Below, piece by piece: positions 33,527-42,268 of a DNA stretch of 64,000 nt. How positions within the stretch are numbered: position 1 is the stretch's first letter; every line of letters begins with the position of its first letter. Origin of the DNA: Autumnicola psychrophila. Its GTDB lineage: Bacteria > Bacteroidota > Bacteroidia > Flavobacteriales > Flavobacteriaceae. Location of the stretch: NCBI RefSeq assembly GCF_031846645.1, contig NZ_JAVRHN010000007.1:62001-126000 (forward strand), read 5' to 3'. A program made the position numbers and the translations under genes. The notes under the pieces were generated by a model. It was not told where the DNA came from and did not search any database. It saw only the letters and a program-made list of their open reading frames with translations.

Positions 33527-34801
33527 CTAATTAGCGCGCAAAAGATTTATCCCCAGTTCGCATTCCATACATTTATTTTTATCGCAGTAGTTCTTTTTTA
33601 AATGCAGCAGAGCCTGGGAATGGAGAGCATCTGCCGGAAGATCTGGTCTTAACTGGTAAAATTTTGAAACGACTCCATTTTCTTCAGCAAGTACTTTCCT
33701 GGCAATTTCTGCTACTTTGTCCACAGATCCACCCATTTTCTGCGCATAAACAAAACTAAAGGGGATAACGGTATTGATCAGGATTAAATTAATAAATTTT
33801 GGAGTGGTCTTTTTTCTCCTCGCGCGGTGTTCCCTGCCAAAATTGTAGTGGGTAAGCCAATACCCATCCACCTCTACCTGGAATTTCTTCACAAGCTTTA
33901 AAAGATCGGTAGGATGTGTTACTTCTTTAAATAGATTTTGTTCAGAAGCATAAATTTCTGCCAGTTGCACCAAACGAATAGTTGGAAAATTGTCAGGCCT
34001 AAGTCTAAAAAATTTTGGTTTTATGACTCCGGAATTGTCTAGGGAATACTTATGCTTGAGATACTGGTAAGTCTTTTTTAAGTTCTGAAAATACACATCT
34101 TCATATCCGCCTTCCAGTAATCCGGCCTGTCCCAGGAAAAGGGACTGCAAATTATGTTTATTACTGATATTCTTCTTAACAATTTTAAAATCAAAGCTCC
34201 CGGCCATATTTAAGAAAGCTTCTCCATTTATATTTAATCCAAAATTTTTAGCCAGTAACTGAAACAATACTGCCTCCCAATCATTTCCAGACTTCTCAAG
34301 AAGGTCCGTAATTAAAAATGCCCTTTCCTCCAGTCTTTCAAAATATAACCTTTCCAGCCAGTGCTCTACCTGAAACTGGTCAATGTCCGGGAATAATTTT
34401 TCACAATTTATCCAGTTTCTATTCTGGGAGTGAAGTAAATCATACTTTTCCAGAACAACTACATCTACCAATTTTTCTAATTCCAGAGTAGGAATCGGGG
34501 AGTCATCTCTACGGAAGATATCTACATCATGTTCCCAGACCACGTGCAGAATTACATTCTCATAATTTTCATCTCTTTCGTGCTGATGAGCGTACCAATC
34601 TGAAGCTTTTAGATGTATTTCCACATTTCCAGCCCATAATTGATTTCCAATTTTTAGCCTCGCATTAAAAAAATCCGGACCTGAAAGCTGATTATGGATA
34701 CCAACTTCAGAAATTAAAATTTCTTCCCCGTTTGTCGTCTTTGCCTCCCTGAAATTGAATTTTTTGAACTTCCAGAGATAATGTAAAAAATCTTCCCGCA
34801 T
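33527..34801 (-). CDS. DUF2851 family protein
   Basis: 424 residues, soluble, no signal peptide. The family is restricted mostly to Bacteroidota and has no known function. Visible hallmarks are MREDFLHYLWKFKKFNFREA at the start, LWAGNVEIHLKASDWYAHQH near residue 60, and a C-terminal Cys cluster (CDKNKCMECELG). The Cys set may bind a metal, which is inference. Next to a PspC gene. Confidence 0.88.
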   Translation of the reverse strand: MREDFLHYLWKFKKFNFREAKTTNGEEILISEVGIHNQLSGPDFFNARLKIGNQLWAGNVEIHLKASDWYAHQHERDENYENVILHVVWEHDVDIFRRDDSPIPTLELEKLVDVVVLEKYDLLHSQNRNWINCEKLFPDIDQFQVEHWLERLYFERLEERAFLITDLLEKSGNDWEAVLFQLLAKNFGLNINGEAFLNMAGSFDFKIVKKNISNKHNLQSLFLGQAGLLEGGYEDVYFQNLKKTYQYLKHKYSLDNSGVIKPKFFRLRPDNFPTIRLVQLAEIYASEQNLFKEVTHPTDLLKLVKKFQVEVDGYWLTHYNFGREHRARRKKTTPKFINLILINTVIPFSFVYAQKMGGSVDKVAEIARKVLAEENGVVSKFYQLRPDLPADALHSQALLHLKKNYCDKNKCMECELGINLLRAN

Positions 34802-34834
34802 CTACTAAAAGTATACAAAATATCCTTCTGAAAA

Positions 34835-35551
34835 TCAGTCGTCTATATTATTCGGAATTTTTTCTGCCACTTCACCAACAATATCCTCTACCCAGTACCT
34901 GTACATCAAAGCACTGGGATGGAGACCATCCTGAGCCACCAGGTCTGGATCTCTCTCAGCTTCACGGGAGATAGGAGTAATATTATAAAAATCTACTTCA
35001 TAATCTTCGGCAACCTGACGAAAGACAGCATTATACTCGTCGATCTCTTCAGAAATAACTTCAGCATTTGGCTGTCCAAAAGGAGTCGCACCATAATCGG
35101 GAATACTAAGAGCAAAAACTCCCTCTTCCCTGGTTTTACTGTGATTAATGGCCTTCCTGAACACCTCTCTTAGCTCTACTTCGTATTCATCAATAGGTTT
35201 ATTCTGATATTGATTATTCACCCCAATAAGGATAGAAACCAAATCAAAATCCCGCTGTACATTCAGATCGTTCTCAATACCACGTAACAAATCCTGAGTA
35301 GTCCAGCCAGTTTTTGCAATAATTTTTGGTGGAGCAAATTTATATCCTCTCTCTCTTAACGCTTCCACTAACTGCACCGGCCAACGTTCATCTACTGCTA
35401 CACTTTCACCAATTGTATAGGAATCACCCAACGCGAGGTAGCTGTAATCCATGTTACCGGAATCCACTTCACCGGAATTAGTTGTATCTGAAGTTGAATT
35501 ACAGGAGATTAAAACGATTGCAACAAGCAAAAAAACAGTTATTCTTTTCAT
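34835..35551 (-). CDS. SGNH/GDSL-family hydrolase lipoprotein
   Basis: 238 residues from ATG 35551, which begins a lipoprotein signal peptide (MKRITVFLLVAIVLISC, lipobox LISC). The frame is open 10 codons further (35581), but that would bury the signal. The mature part is an SGNH esterase: block I LALGDSYTIGES, block III GVNNQYQ, block V DGLHPS with catalytic Asp and His. Such enzymes deacylate lipids or acetylated sugars; substrate unknown. It is followed by the DUF2851 gene after 33 bp on the same strand. Confidence 0.88.
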   Translation of the reverse strand: MKRITVFLLVAIVLISCNSTSDTTNSGEVDSGNMDYSYLALGDSYTIGESVAVDERWPVQLVEALRERGYKFAPPKIIAKTGWTTQDLLRGIENDLNVQRDFDLVSILIGVNNQYQNKPIDEYEVELREVFRKAINHSKTREEGVFALSIPDYGATPFGQPNAEVISEEIDEYNAVFRQVAEDYEVDFYNITPISREAERDPDLVAQDGLHPSALMYRYWVEDIVGEVAEKIPNNIDD

Positions 35552-35703
35552 GGGAGGATTTTTAAATACAAAATAACTCATTTTCCCTTAACTGGAAACT
35601 TTTTGATTTACTTTACCGGAAGTATCCAGGGCTTTTAACCTAAATTCACACCATTTACCTGACTTTAACAACAAGTTAAACTTCTTGTAAAACGAATAGA
35701 TAC

Positions 35704-35736
35704 TTTGAAAAAACTACGGGCTTTGAGTATCTTTTG
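35704..35736 (+). promoter_or_regulatory. Promoter-like -33/-7 before the 81-residue gene
   Basis: TTTG (35704-35707), 20 bp, TATCTTTTG (35728-35736). The -7 box has one extra T compared with TAnnTTTG. The ATG follows at 35764. Confidence 0.4.
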
Positions 35737-35763
35737 AAGAATCATTTTACCTAAACAAAATCA

Positions 35764-36009
35764 ATGGAAGATCCGGCAGAAAAAAGTAAGTCCAACAAGT
35801 CTGCTTCAACAAGAAGGGAGGATATTTTACGACAGAAAAGGTCCAGTCGTAAATCCACCGCTTCCGTCGAAGAAACTAAGAAAACTTCTTATAGAGATCA
35901 CAAAAATCCGGTTATCAGGGCGCTTTCAAGAACTGGTTATACTGTATGGATCGTTGTAATGGCCATTGGACTTATCCTGGCATTTATTGTTTCAGTAGCT
36001 TTGCTATGA
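35764..36009 (+). CDS. Small membrane protein of unknown function
   Basis: 81 residues. The first 55 are hydrophilic and basic, rich in Ser, Lys and Arg (KSNKSASTRREDILRQKRSS), followed by a single C-terminal membrane span (VWIVVMAIGLILAFIVSVAL). The layout is that of a tail-anchored inner-membrane protein. Not recognised. Its stop overlaps the start of the next gene (ATGA), so the two are translationally coupled and may act together. Confidence 0.7.
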   Translation: MEDPAEKSKSNKSASTRREDILRQKRSSRKSTASVEETKKTSYRDHKNPVIRALSRTGYTVWIVVMAIGLILAFIVSVALL

Positions 36010-36368
36010 GAATACTGTATGTATCCTTTTTAATATTTGTACTCGTTTTCCTGATCTTTGAAGTTCTTAAGCTTACCCAAGTCTCCCTTCCCGAATGGAC
36101 CACATCCTACCTCAATGACTTTCTATGTATGCCGATTGTTCTCACGATTTGCTTAAAAGCTGTTCATCATTTTAAAAGAGATACATCTATCAGATTAAGT
36201 TTGCCTCAAATTTTAACCCTGACTTCCTTTTATGCCTTATACTTCGAACTAATACTTCCAAATATTAGCACCCACTACACTGCCGATTATTTTGATGTGA
36301 TCATCTATTTTATCGGTGCCTTAACTTTCTTTTTTTTACAACAAATAAGTTTCCGAAAATTCCCGTAA
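36006..36368 (+). CDS. Small polytopic membrane protein
   Basis: 120 residues with about four membrane spans (ILYVSFLIFVLVFLIFEVL, FLCMPIVLTICLKAV, ILTLTSFYALYFELIL, VIIYFIGALTFFFLQQ). The start is set by the ATGA overlap with the 81-residue gene; the longer frame from 35946 only reads the previous gene out of frame. Similar small proteins are sometimes labelled as magnesium citrate transporters in flavobacteria, but nothing in the sequence demonstrates transport. It ends 9 bp before a bidirectional terminator. Confidence 0.75.
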   Translation: MRILYVSFLIFVLVFLIFEVLKLTQVSLPEWTTSYLNDFLCMPIVLTICLKAVHHFKRDTSIRLSLPQILTLTSFYALYFELILPNISTHYTADYFDVIIYFIGALTFFFLQQISFRKFP

Positions 36369-36376
36369 AAGCAAAA

Positions 36377-36397
36377 AGCTACCTAAAACAGGTAGCT
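36377..36397. terminator. Bidirectional terminator
   Basis: AGCTACC, seven-base loop, GGTAGCT, with A-rich sequence on the left and a short T run on the right, lying between two convergent genes. On the minus strand the hairpin is followed by TTTTTG, so it ends the cysteine/cystathionine synthase transcript as well. Confidence 0.75.
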
Positions 36398-36408
36398 CTT
36401 AATTATTT

Positions 36409-37416
36409 TCAGGAAATTTCATCATCCACCGGGCCTTCTTCTAAAAAGCCTTTTTCCCGCATCCAGTCGTCATTAAACATTTTACCCACATAACGGCTTC
36501 CGTGATCATGAAATAATACCACTACCACATCATCTTTAGTGAAATGCTCTTTTAACTGAAGCAGCCCTTTTGCTGCTGCCCCTGCACTATTACCTAGAAA
36601 GAAGCCTTCTTCTTTTGCCAGTTTTTGAGTATAAACTGCGGCATCCTTATCGGTTACTTTTGTAAACCCGTCAATAATGCTGAAATCGACATTTTTAGGC
36701 AATATATCTTCACCAATTCCTTCAGTTACGTAAGGATAAATTTCATTTTTATCGAATTCTCCGGTTTCGTGGTATTTTTTAAATACCGAACCATAGGTAT
36801 CTATTCCCCAAACCTTGATTTCCGGATTTTTTTCTTTCAAAAATTTTCCAACTCCAGAAATAGTTCCTCCCGTACCAACACCAACAACAAAATGCGTTAC
36901 TTTCCCATCGGTTTGTTTCCAGATTTCAGGACCAGTGGTTTCATAGTGAGCCTTGGTATTTGCAAGGTTATCATATTGATTCACGTACCAGGAATTCGGC
37001 GTTTCTTCCGCAAGTCTTTTTGAGGTAGAGTAATAAGACTGCGGATCGTCTGGTGCTACATCTGTAGGACAAACTACCACTTTACTTCCAACTGCTTTAA
37101 GAATATCAATTTTTTCTTTGCTCTGCTTATCTGAAAGCACACAAACCATTTTGTAACCCTTAACAATAGCAGCAAGTGCCAGTCCCATTCCGGTATTTCC
37201 AGATGTTCCTTCAATTATAGTTCCTCCAGGCTTCAAAAGTCCATTTGCTTCAGCTTCTTCCACCATCTTAAGCGCCATCCGGTCTTTAACGGAATTGCCG
37301 GGATTAAAAGTTTCGTATTTGGCGAGTACAAGCGCATCAATATCCTTTGTGATTTTATTCATTTTCACCATTGGAGTATTGCCAATTGTACCAAGTATAT
37401 TTTCTTTATAGTCCAT
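36409..37416 (-). CDS. PLP-dependent cysteine synthase / cystathionine beta-synthase family protein
   Basis: 335 residues, fold-type II. The PLP lysine is in FNPGNSVKDR (about residues 37-46), the phosphate loop is EGTSGNTGM, and GVGTGGTISGVGKFLKEKNP follows. The C-terminal DDWMREKGFLEE resembles cystathionine beta-synthase catalytic cores more than CysK, but the regulatory CBS-domain pair is absent. It therefore makes cysteine from O-acetylserine and sulfide, or condenses serine and homocysteine; sequence alone does not choose. It is transcribed alone and has an exact -7 box 19 bp before the ATG. Confidence 0.88.
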   Translation of the reverse strand: MDYKENILGTIGNTPMVKMNKITKDIDALVLAKYETFNPGNSVKDRMALKMVEEAEANGLLKPGGTIIEGTSGNTGMGLALAAIVKGYKMVCVLSDKQSKEKIDILKAVGSKVVVCPTDVAPDDPQSYYSTSKRLAEETPNSWYVNQYDNLANTKAHYETTGPEIWKQTDGKVTHFVVGVGTGGTISGVGKFLKEKNPEIKVWGIDTYGSVFKKYHETGEFDKNEIYPYVTEGIGEDILPKNVDFSIIDGFTKVTDKDAAVYTQKLAKEEGFFLGNSAGAAAKGLLQLKEHFTKDDVVVVLFHDHGSRYVGKMFNDDWMREKGFLEEGPVDDEIS

Positions 37417-37434
37417 GCTTTCTTTTTAACTCGG

Positions 37435-37442
37435 CAAAGGTA
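37435..37442 (-). promoter_or_regulatory. Promoter -7 box of the cysteine/cystathionine synthase gene
   Basis: Minus-strand TACCTTTG, exact TAnnTTTG, placing the start about 15 nt before the ATG. No convincing -33. Confidence 0.45.
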
Positions 37443-37519
37443 AATAATTGCCCCCTAACCTGTATATTTTGATTTTGAATCCGCAGAAAAATCAGCAAAA
37501 TGTATTCCGAAATTCAGAA

Positions 37520-38752
37520 TTATTCAAACTTCATGGCTTTAACCGGTGAAATTTTCGAAATAATTACTGAAGGTATAAGCAACATAAGCATACATAAAAC
37601 AAGCGTCCCGAGATTAACTGCCAAAATATAATCCCAATTAAGATAAACAGGCACTTCGGTAACATAATAAGTACGTGGATCCAGCGGAAAAAGCTTGAAA
37701 TACTTCTGAAGCAAAAGCAAGCCAATCCCTATAAGATTTCCCCAGAACAATCCCTGAAAAATAAGATAAGCTGCATTATAAAGAAAAATTTTCCTGATGA
37801 TCCAATCTGTACTTCCCAAAGCTTTCAGCACGCCTATCATCTGCGTCCTTTCCAGGATTAGGACAAGCAGTGCGGTGATCATGTTAATTCCTGCCACCAG
37901 GATCATAATCCCAATAATAAGTGCAATATTAAAGTCAAAAAGAGAAAGCCATTCAAAGATAGCGTAGTACTTCTGAGTGATCGTTTGCGTATCCAGGAAG
38001 GAGCCTGTATTCTCATAAACCTCGTTTCCCTTACGATCAATTTCATCAAAATTCTGGACGAAAACTTCAAAATTTCCGACCTCATCATCTTCCCATCGAT
38101 TCAGGCGCTGAATATGCCTAATATCGGCAATCATATAAAGCTCATCAAATTCCTGGAAGCCGGAATCGTAAATCCCGGTGATTTCAAAAGCCCGCAATAA
38201 TGGGCGCTCGTTATCTTCCCTTAAAAAATAAGTAGGCGCCTTATCTCCCACTTTAAGCTGAAGGCGATTCGCCAGATACTCCGAGATTAAAACTTCATCA
38301 TTTAAGGTACTGTCTACAGTTGGCAATTCACCCTTAACAAGAAATTCTCTGAAGTATTCCCACTTATAATCTTCGCCAACACCTTTTACGATTACCCCTT
38401 CAAAATCTGTCGCCGTACGAATTACTCCAAATTTTGTAGCCACGGCCTGAATATGACTAATACCATCTACTCTTTCAAAATTCGGATAAAAATTCTGATT
38501 TTTAGAAACCGGCTCCAGTGTAACCTGGGAACTGTTATTATCGTAGTTGGCAATATTGATATGGCCGTTAAAAGCCGCGATTTTATCCCTGATTTTATCC
38601 TGAAGTCCCAGTCCTGTGGCAAAAGAAATCAACATCATTATAACACCAATAGCAATAGCGACCACAGCTATTTTCATTATAGGTGCAGAAATGCTACTTT
38701 TATACTTTTTGGTACTAATAAGGCGTTTTACAACAAAAAACTCGAAATTCAA
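37520..38752 (-). CDS. ABC transporter permease, LolC/FtsX type
   Basis: 410 residues. One N-terminal span (IMKIAVVAIAIGVIMMLISF), a large periplasmic MacB-like domain (about 60-265), and three C-terminal spans with the FtsX motif (LERTQMIGVLKALGSTDWII). This is the arrangement of lipoprotein-releasing permeases, and the final KISPVKAMKFE is typical of FtsX-type proteins. The partner ATPase (LolD) is not in the window. The start codon is TTG at 38752; the next ATG would remove part of the first conserved helix. Only 9 bp separate it from the divergent NamZ gene. Confidence 0.88.
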   Translation of the reverse strand: MNFEFFVVKRLISTKKYKSSISAPIMKIAVVAIAIGVIMMLISFATGLGLQDKIRDKIAAFNGHINIANYDNNSSQVTLEPVSKNQNFYPNFERVDGISHIQAVATKFGVIRTATDFEGVIVKGVGEDYKWEYFREFLVKGELPTVDSTLNDEVLISEYLANRLQLKVGDKAPTYFLREDNERPLLRAFEITGIYDSGFQEFDELYMIADIRHIQRLNRWEDDEVGNFEVFVQNFDEIDRKGNEVYENTGSFLDTQTITQKYYAIFEWLSLFDFNIALIIGIMILVAGINMITALLVLILERTQMIGVLKALGSTDWIIRKIFLYNAAYLIFQGLFWGNLIGIGLLLLQKYFKLFPLDPRTYYVTEVPVYLNWDYILAVNLGTLVLCMLMLLIPSVIISKISPVKAMKFE

Positions 38753-38761
38753 ACCTGGTCT

Positions 38762-40000
38762 ATGATTAAGAGGTTATTCAAAAGTACATTTTTATTCGTT
38801 CTTATTGCTTTTCTTTCCTGCGGAAACACAAACAATAAGCCGAAAATTGGCAAAAATCAGATGCCATCTAAAAAAGAAGAAAACGCCACTTCTTCCGAAG
38901 AAATTGTTCTTGCTGCAAATAGGACGGCTACTTATTTGCCTATTCTTAAAGGCAGGAAAGTGGGTATAATTGGCAATCAAAGCTCACTTATAAAGAAAAG
39001 TGAACGTGATTATGTTCATTTAGTGGATTCGCTTCTTGCTTTAAATGTGGATATTCAGAAAGTTTTTGCTCCGGAACATGGTTTTCGTGGAAATGCAGAT
39101 GCAGGAGAGATGGTGAAGGATGGAAAAGATCCAAAAACCGGACTTCCTGTTATTTCTCTTTACGGAAACAACAAAAAACCTTCCGCAGCACAACTTGAGG
39201 GTGTAGATATTCTCATTTTTGACCTTCAGGATGTTGGGGCCAGGTTCTACACTTATATTTCTTCGCTGCATTATGTAATGGAAGCAGCCGCGGAAAATGA
39301 CATTCCCATACTCGTTTTTGATCGTCCAAATCCCAACGGAAACTATATCGACGGACCAATTCTTGAACCTGAACATCAAAGTTTTGTTGGGATGCACCCA
39401 GTTCCCGTAGTTCACGGCCTCACCATGGGTGAATATGCGAAAATGATCAATGGAGAGGGATGGCTTAAAAACGATGTAAAAGCAAATCTCCAGGTAATTG
39501 AAATGAAAAATTATGATCACTCGAAAAAATACAGCCTGCCGGTAAAACCTTCGCCTAATTTGCCAAATGACCAGGCAATTCAGCTTTATCCGAGTTTATG
39601 CTTTTTTGAAGGCACCAATATTAATGCAGGACGGGGAACAGAAAAGCAATTTCAGGTTTATGGATCTCCGTTTTTAAGCGAAGAGGTTTTTAATTTCAGC
39701 TACACACCAGAATCAATGCCCGGTGCAAAAAATCCGAAGCATCTTGGAAAAACCTGTTTTGGAGAAGATTTGAGTCAGATTGAAGTTCCTGAAAAAATTA
39801 ACCTGGAATGGCTTATCAAATCTTTCGAGAATACTTCAGATAAAACTGAATTTTTTAATTCCTTTTTCACCAAACTTGCCGGCACAGAAAAACTTCAGCA
39901 ACAAATAGAAAACGGACTTTCAGCTGAAGAAATCAGGGAAAGCTGGAAAGAAGGGCTGGAAAATTTTCAGCAAAAAAGGGATCTGTATTTATTGTATTAA
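38762..40000 (+). CDS. DUF1343 / NamZ-type exo-beta-N-acetylmuramidase lipoprotein
   Basis: 412 residues from ATG 38762, which begins a lipoprotein signal peptide (MIKRLFKSTFLFVLIAFLSC). The frame is open back to 38453 but that part runs antisense through the divergent permease gene and has no signal. The mature protein is a full DUF1343 domain: GNQSSLIKKSERDYVHLVDS, FAPEHGFRGNADAGE, DVGARFYTYISSLHYVMEAA, then NLPNDQAIQLYPSLCFFEGTN. Characterised NamZ proteins release terminal MurNAc from peptidoglycan fragments. It likely acts in the periplasm in wall recycling. Confidence 0.9.
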   Translation: MIKRLFKSTFLFVLIAFLSCGNTNNKPKIGKNQMPSKKEENATSSEEIVLAANRTATYLPILKGRKVGIIGNQSSLIKKSERDYVHLVDSLLALNVDIQKVFAPEHGFRGNADAGEMVKDGKDPKTGLPVISLYGNNKKPSAAQLEGVDILIFDLQDVGARFYTYISSLHYVMEAAAENDIPILVFDRPNPNGNYIDGPILEPEHQSFVGMHPVPVVHGLTMGEYAKMINGEGWLKNDVKANLQVIEMKNYDHSKKYSLPVKPSPNLPNDQAIQLYPSLCFFEGTNINAGRGTEKQFQVYGSPFLSEEVFNFSYTPESMPGAKNPKHLGKTCFGEDLSQIEVPEKINLEWLIKSFENTSDKTEFFNSFFTKLAGTEKLQQQIENGLSAEEIRESWKEGLENFQQKRDLYLLY

Positions 40001-40097
40001 CTCATTTTTACTATTAGACAGAACTTTATCTGGAATTCGGAAGTTACATCTCCAATAATTTTCTGCAGTTTAGACTTCCCGGCAAATCCAGAAAAAA

Positions 40098-40940
40098 CTA
40101 GATTTCACCAAACAGAATTTTAGCTTTTTGGATAAACTCTTCACTAATATCATACTGGCTGAGATTTTCCTTCCATTTAGATCTTTCATCACTACCCATA
40201 CCTTTTGAACTACAGTATTTCAGGTAATAATAAAGACTTAAATTTTTATCCATTATTTCCTCTGCCTTAAAATTCTTCTCCAGGTTGCTTGCAACTTTAT
40301 CATAATCTCCCGAATAGAGCATTGGCACAAACTCCAGTAGCTCAATTTGTTGACTTACCCAATCATAGTTAGACTGCTTCTTCTTTAGTAGTTTACCGGC
40401 GTCTTTTAAATATATTTCAGATAACTGAAGGATATTCTTCTGTACATCTCCCTCCAGATAAAGGCTAAAATCCTGATATTTCCTTGCAAGCCGGAGGGCA
40501 GTATGGTATTTCTGACTCTTGAAGTAGGCAATAGATTCCATCTGCACGAAAGATGTCTGCAGAGAATAATCTTTTAAAAGCTGCGCCACCTGGGTCCTGG
40601 ACATATATCCTTTGTTGTGAAACACCACATCACCATTCCCATTAAGAATAAAAATATCTGGAATTGCGCGTACCCCATATTTCCTTGCCACATTCCTTTC
40701 GTGATCCATATCTATTTTTACGGGAACAAAATTTTGCATTAAAGCCTCAATCTCGGGATCACTCCAGGATTCCGCATCCATTGCTTTGCACGGGGCGCAC
40801 CAGGTTGCCCAAAAATCAACTAAAATAAATTTATTAGTTCCCAAAGCAAGCTCCTTAGCATCTTCTAAAGACGTTAGCCAGTTTGCAGCATAGGTATTAA
40901 AACTAAAAAGGATTAAAATAAAAAATGTAATTTTCTTCAT
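40098..40940 (-). CDS. Periplasmic thioredoxin-family protein
   Basis: 280 residues. Signal peptide (MKKITFFILILFSFNTYAAN), then a thioredoxin fold with the active site ATWCAPC (Cys48, Cys51) and the cis-Pro region YGVRAIPDIFIL. The C-terminal 150 residues are helical and TPR-like without a named family. It probably reduces or isomerises disulfides in the cell envelope; a reductant donor is not encoded nearby. It is convergent with the NamZ gene. Confidence 0.88.
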   Translation of the reverse strand: MKKITFFILILFSFNTYAANWLTSLEDAKELALGTNKFILVDFWATWCAPCKAMDAESWSDPEIEALMQNFVPVKIDMDHERNVARKYGVRAIPDIFILNGNGDVVFHNKGYMSRTQVAQLLKDYSLQTSFVQMESIAYFKSQKYHTALRLARKYQDFSLYLEGDVQKNILQLSEIYLKDAGKLLKKKQSNYDWVSQQIELLEFVPMLYSGDYDKVASNLEKNFKAEEIMDKNLSLYYYLKYCSSKGMGSDERSKWKENLSQYDISEEFIQKAKILFGEI

Positions 40941-41002
40941 AAGAAATAGGACTTGTAGACAAAATAGAGTTTCTCTTTAAAACCTTCAAGAACTTAAGAC
41001 AT

Positions 41003-41494
41003 TTATTTCACCCTCGCCTTCATCTTCTCTACAATATTATAAGCAGCAGGGCAAATAGCCGTATTTTTGATGGTAATATTGGAAATTTTATGAAAATCTT
41101 TACGATCTGTATGAGGATATTCGCGGCAGGCTTTTGGTCTTACATCATAAATAAGGCAATAATTATCTGGAGCGAGAAACGCACAGGGAACTTCCTGCAA
41201 AACGTAATCCTTATCCTCATCAACCCGCAAATATTGCTCAATAAACTGCTGCGGCTTCAGCTTTAGGTGCTTACTTATTCGCTCAATATCTTTATTTGTA
41301 AAAAGTGGCCCGGTGGTTTTACAGCAATTTGCACAATCCAGACAATTTGTTTGAGCAAATTCCTCCTCATGCAACTCCTGCATCTGCCTGTCCAAATCCC
41401 TGGGTGGTTTCTTTCTAAGCCTGGAAAAAAACTTTTTATTTTCCTTATGCTTATCTTTGGCTTTTTCCGGGAGGTTGTCTAAAATTTCCTGCAT
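41003..41494 (-). CDS. YkgJ-family cysteine cluster protein
   Basis: 163 residues from ATG 41494 (MQEILDNLPEKAKDKHKENK). The frame opens to 41542, but this extension crosses the start of the divergent methyltransferase gene and the promoter box. The cluster reads NCLDCANCCKTTGPLF in the N-terminal half and CAFLAPDNYCLIYDVRPKAC later, the Cys arrangement of the UPF0153/YkgJ zinc- or iron-sulfur-cluster family. Function unknown. Confidence 0.87.
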   Translation of the reverse strand: MQEILDNLPEKAKDKHKENKKFFSRLRKKPPRDLDRQMQELHEEEFAQTNCLDCANCCKTTGPLFTNKDIERISKHLKLKPQQFIEQYLRVDEDKDYVLQEVPCAFLAPDNYCLIYDVRPKACREYPHTDRKDFHKISNITIKNTAICPAAYNIVEKMKARVK

Positions 41495-41498
41495 GCTG

Positions 41499-41506
41499 CA
41501 AAGATA
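41499..41506 (-). promoter_or_regulatory. Promoter -7 box directly at the YkgJ-type gene start
   Basis: Minus-strand TATCTTTG, an exact TAnnTTTG, ends 4 bp before the ATG at 41494. Transcription would begin at or next to the start codon, so this mRNA may be leaderless. The box overlaps the first base of the divergent gene's ATG. Confidence 0.5.
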
Positions 41507-42219
41507 TGAATAACAATAAGAAAGATATATTCGGAAAGGCAATTTCGGCCTATTATCACCAGAAGGATGAAACTGATATTACCGTGCATTCGCCCGACTT
41601 TGATGATGATGTGATTCCCGTTCCTTACCTGTTCAGAAGTTTTAGTGAAATGCCGGAGTTAGAAAAAGCAGCTTTAAAGAATTGCCGCGGAAAAGTTCTG
41701 GATGTTGGTTGCGGTGCCGGCAGCCATTCCCTTTACCTTCAGGATAAGAAGAAACTCCAGGTTACTGCTATTGATACTTCTGAAGGTGCTATAGAAGTCT
41801 GTAAGTTAAGAGGTGTAAAAGATGCTAAAACTACTGACTTCTTCGATTTAAAAGATGAAAAGTTTGAAACCATTCTGATGCTTATGAATGGCACCGGAAT
41901 TGTAGGAAATCTTAAGAACCTGAATTTTTTCTTCAAAAAAGTGGCCTCCATTTTAGCTACCGGTGGGCAGCTACTTATCGACTCGTCAGACCTGAGTTAC
42001 TTGCAGGACGATGATGAAGAGGACTTCGGAAATAAATATATTGGGGAACTTCAGTTTCAATTAAGTTATAAAGGTGAAAAATCTGATACTTTTGACTGGC
42101 TGTACATAGATTTTGATTCTCTAAAGCATATCGCAGACTACAACAACTTCGACTGTGAATTGTTGAAAAAAGGTCCGCATTATGATTATCTGGCAAGACT
42201 ACAGCCAAAGAACAACTAA
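41506..42219 (+). CDS. Class I SAM-dependent methyltransferase
   Basis: 237 residues, soluble. The SAM-binding motif I is GKVLDVGCGAGSHSLYLQ (about 66-83), with the acidic residue of motif II in VTAIDTSEGAIEVCK. The post-I region (TILMLMNGTGIVGNL) is unusual for small-molecule methyltransferases and no specificity motif is evident. Substrate unknown. Its start lies 11 bp from the start of the divergent YkgJ-type gene, so the two share one promoter region. Confidence 0.88.
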   Translation: MNNNKKDIFGKAISAYYHQKDETDITVHSPDFDDDVIPVPYLFRSFSEMPELEKAALKNCRGKVLDVGCGAGSHSLYLQDKKKLQVTAIDTSEGAIEVCKLRGVKDAKTTDFFDLKDEKFETILMLMNGTGIVGNLKNLNFFFKKVASILATGGQLLIDSSDLSYLQDDDEEDFGNKYIGELQFQLSYKGEKSDTFDWLYIDFDSLKHIADYNNFDCELLKKGPHYDYLARLQPKNN

Positions 42220-42268
42220 TTTTTTACTTTAGACCGCGATCATAAAGTCACAATTTTTACACAAGAAA

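Noticed and set aside
38453..38761. Extended N-terminus of the NamZ protein
   Set aside because: The extra 103 codons run antisense to the permease gene and precede a perfect lipoprotein signal peptide.
38838..38858. GCCGAAAATTGGCAAAAATC inside the NamZ gene as a repeat copy
   Set aside because: Half of the motif matches, but it lies in the lipoprotein linker region and the flanks diverge; not strong enough to list as a copy.
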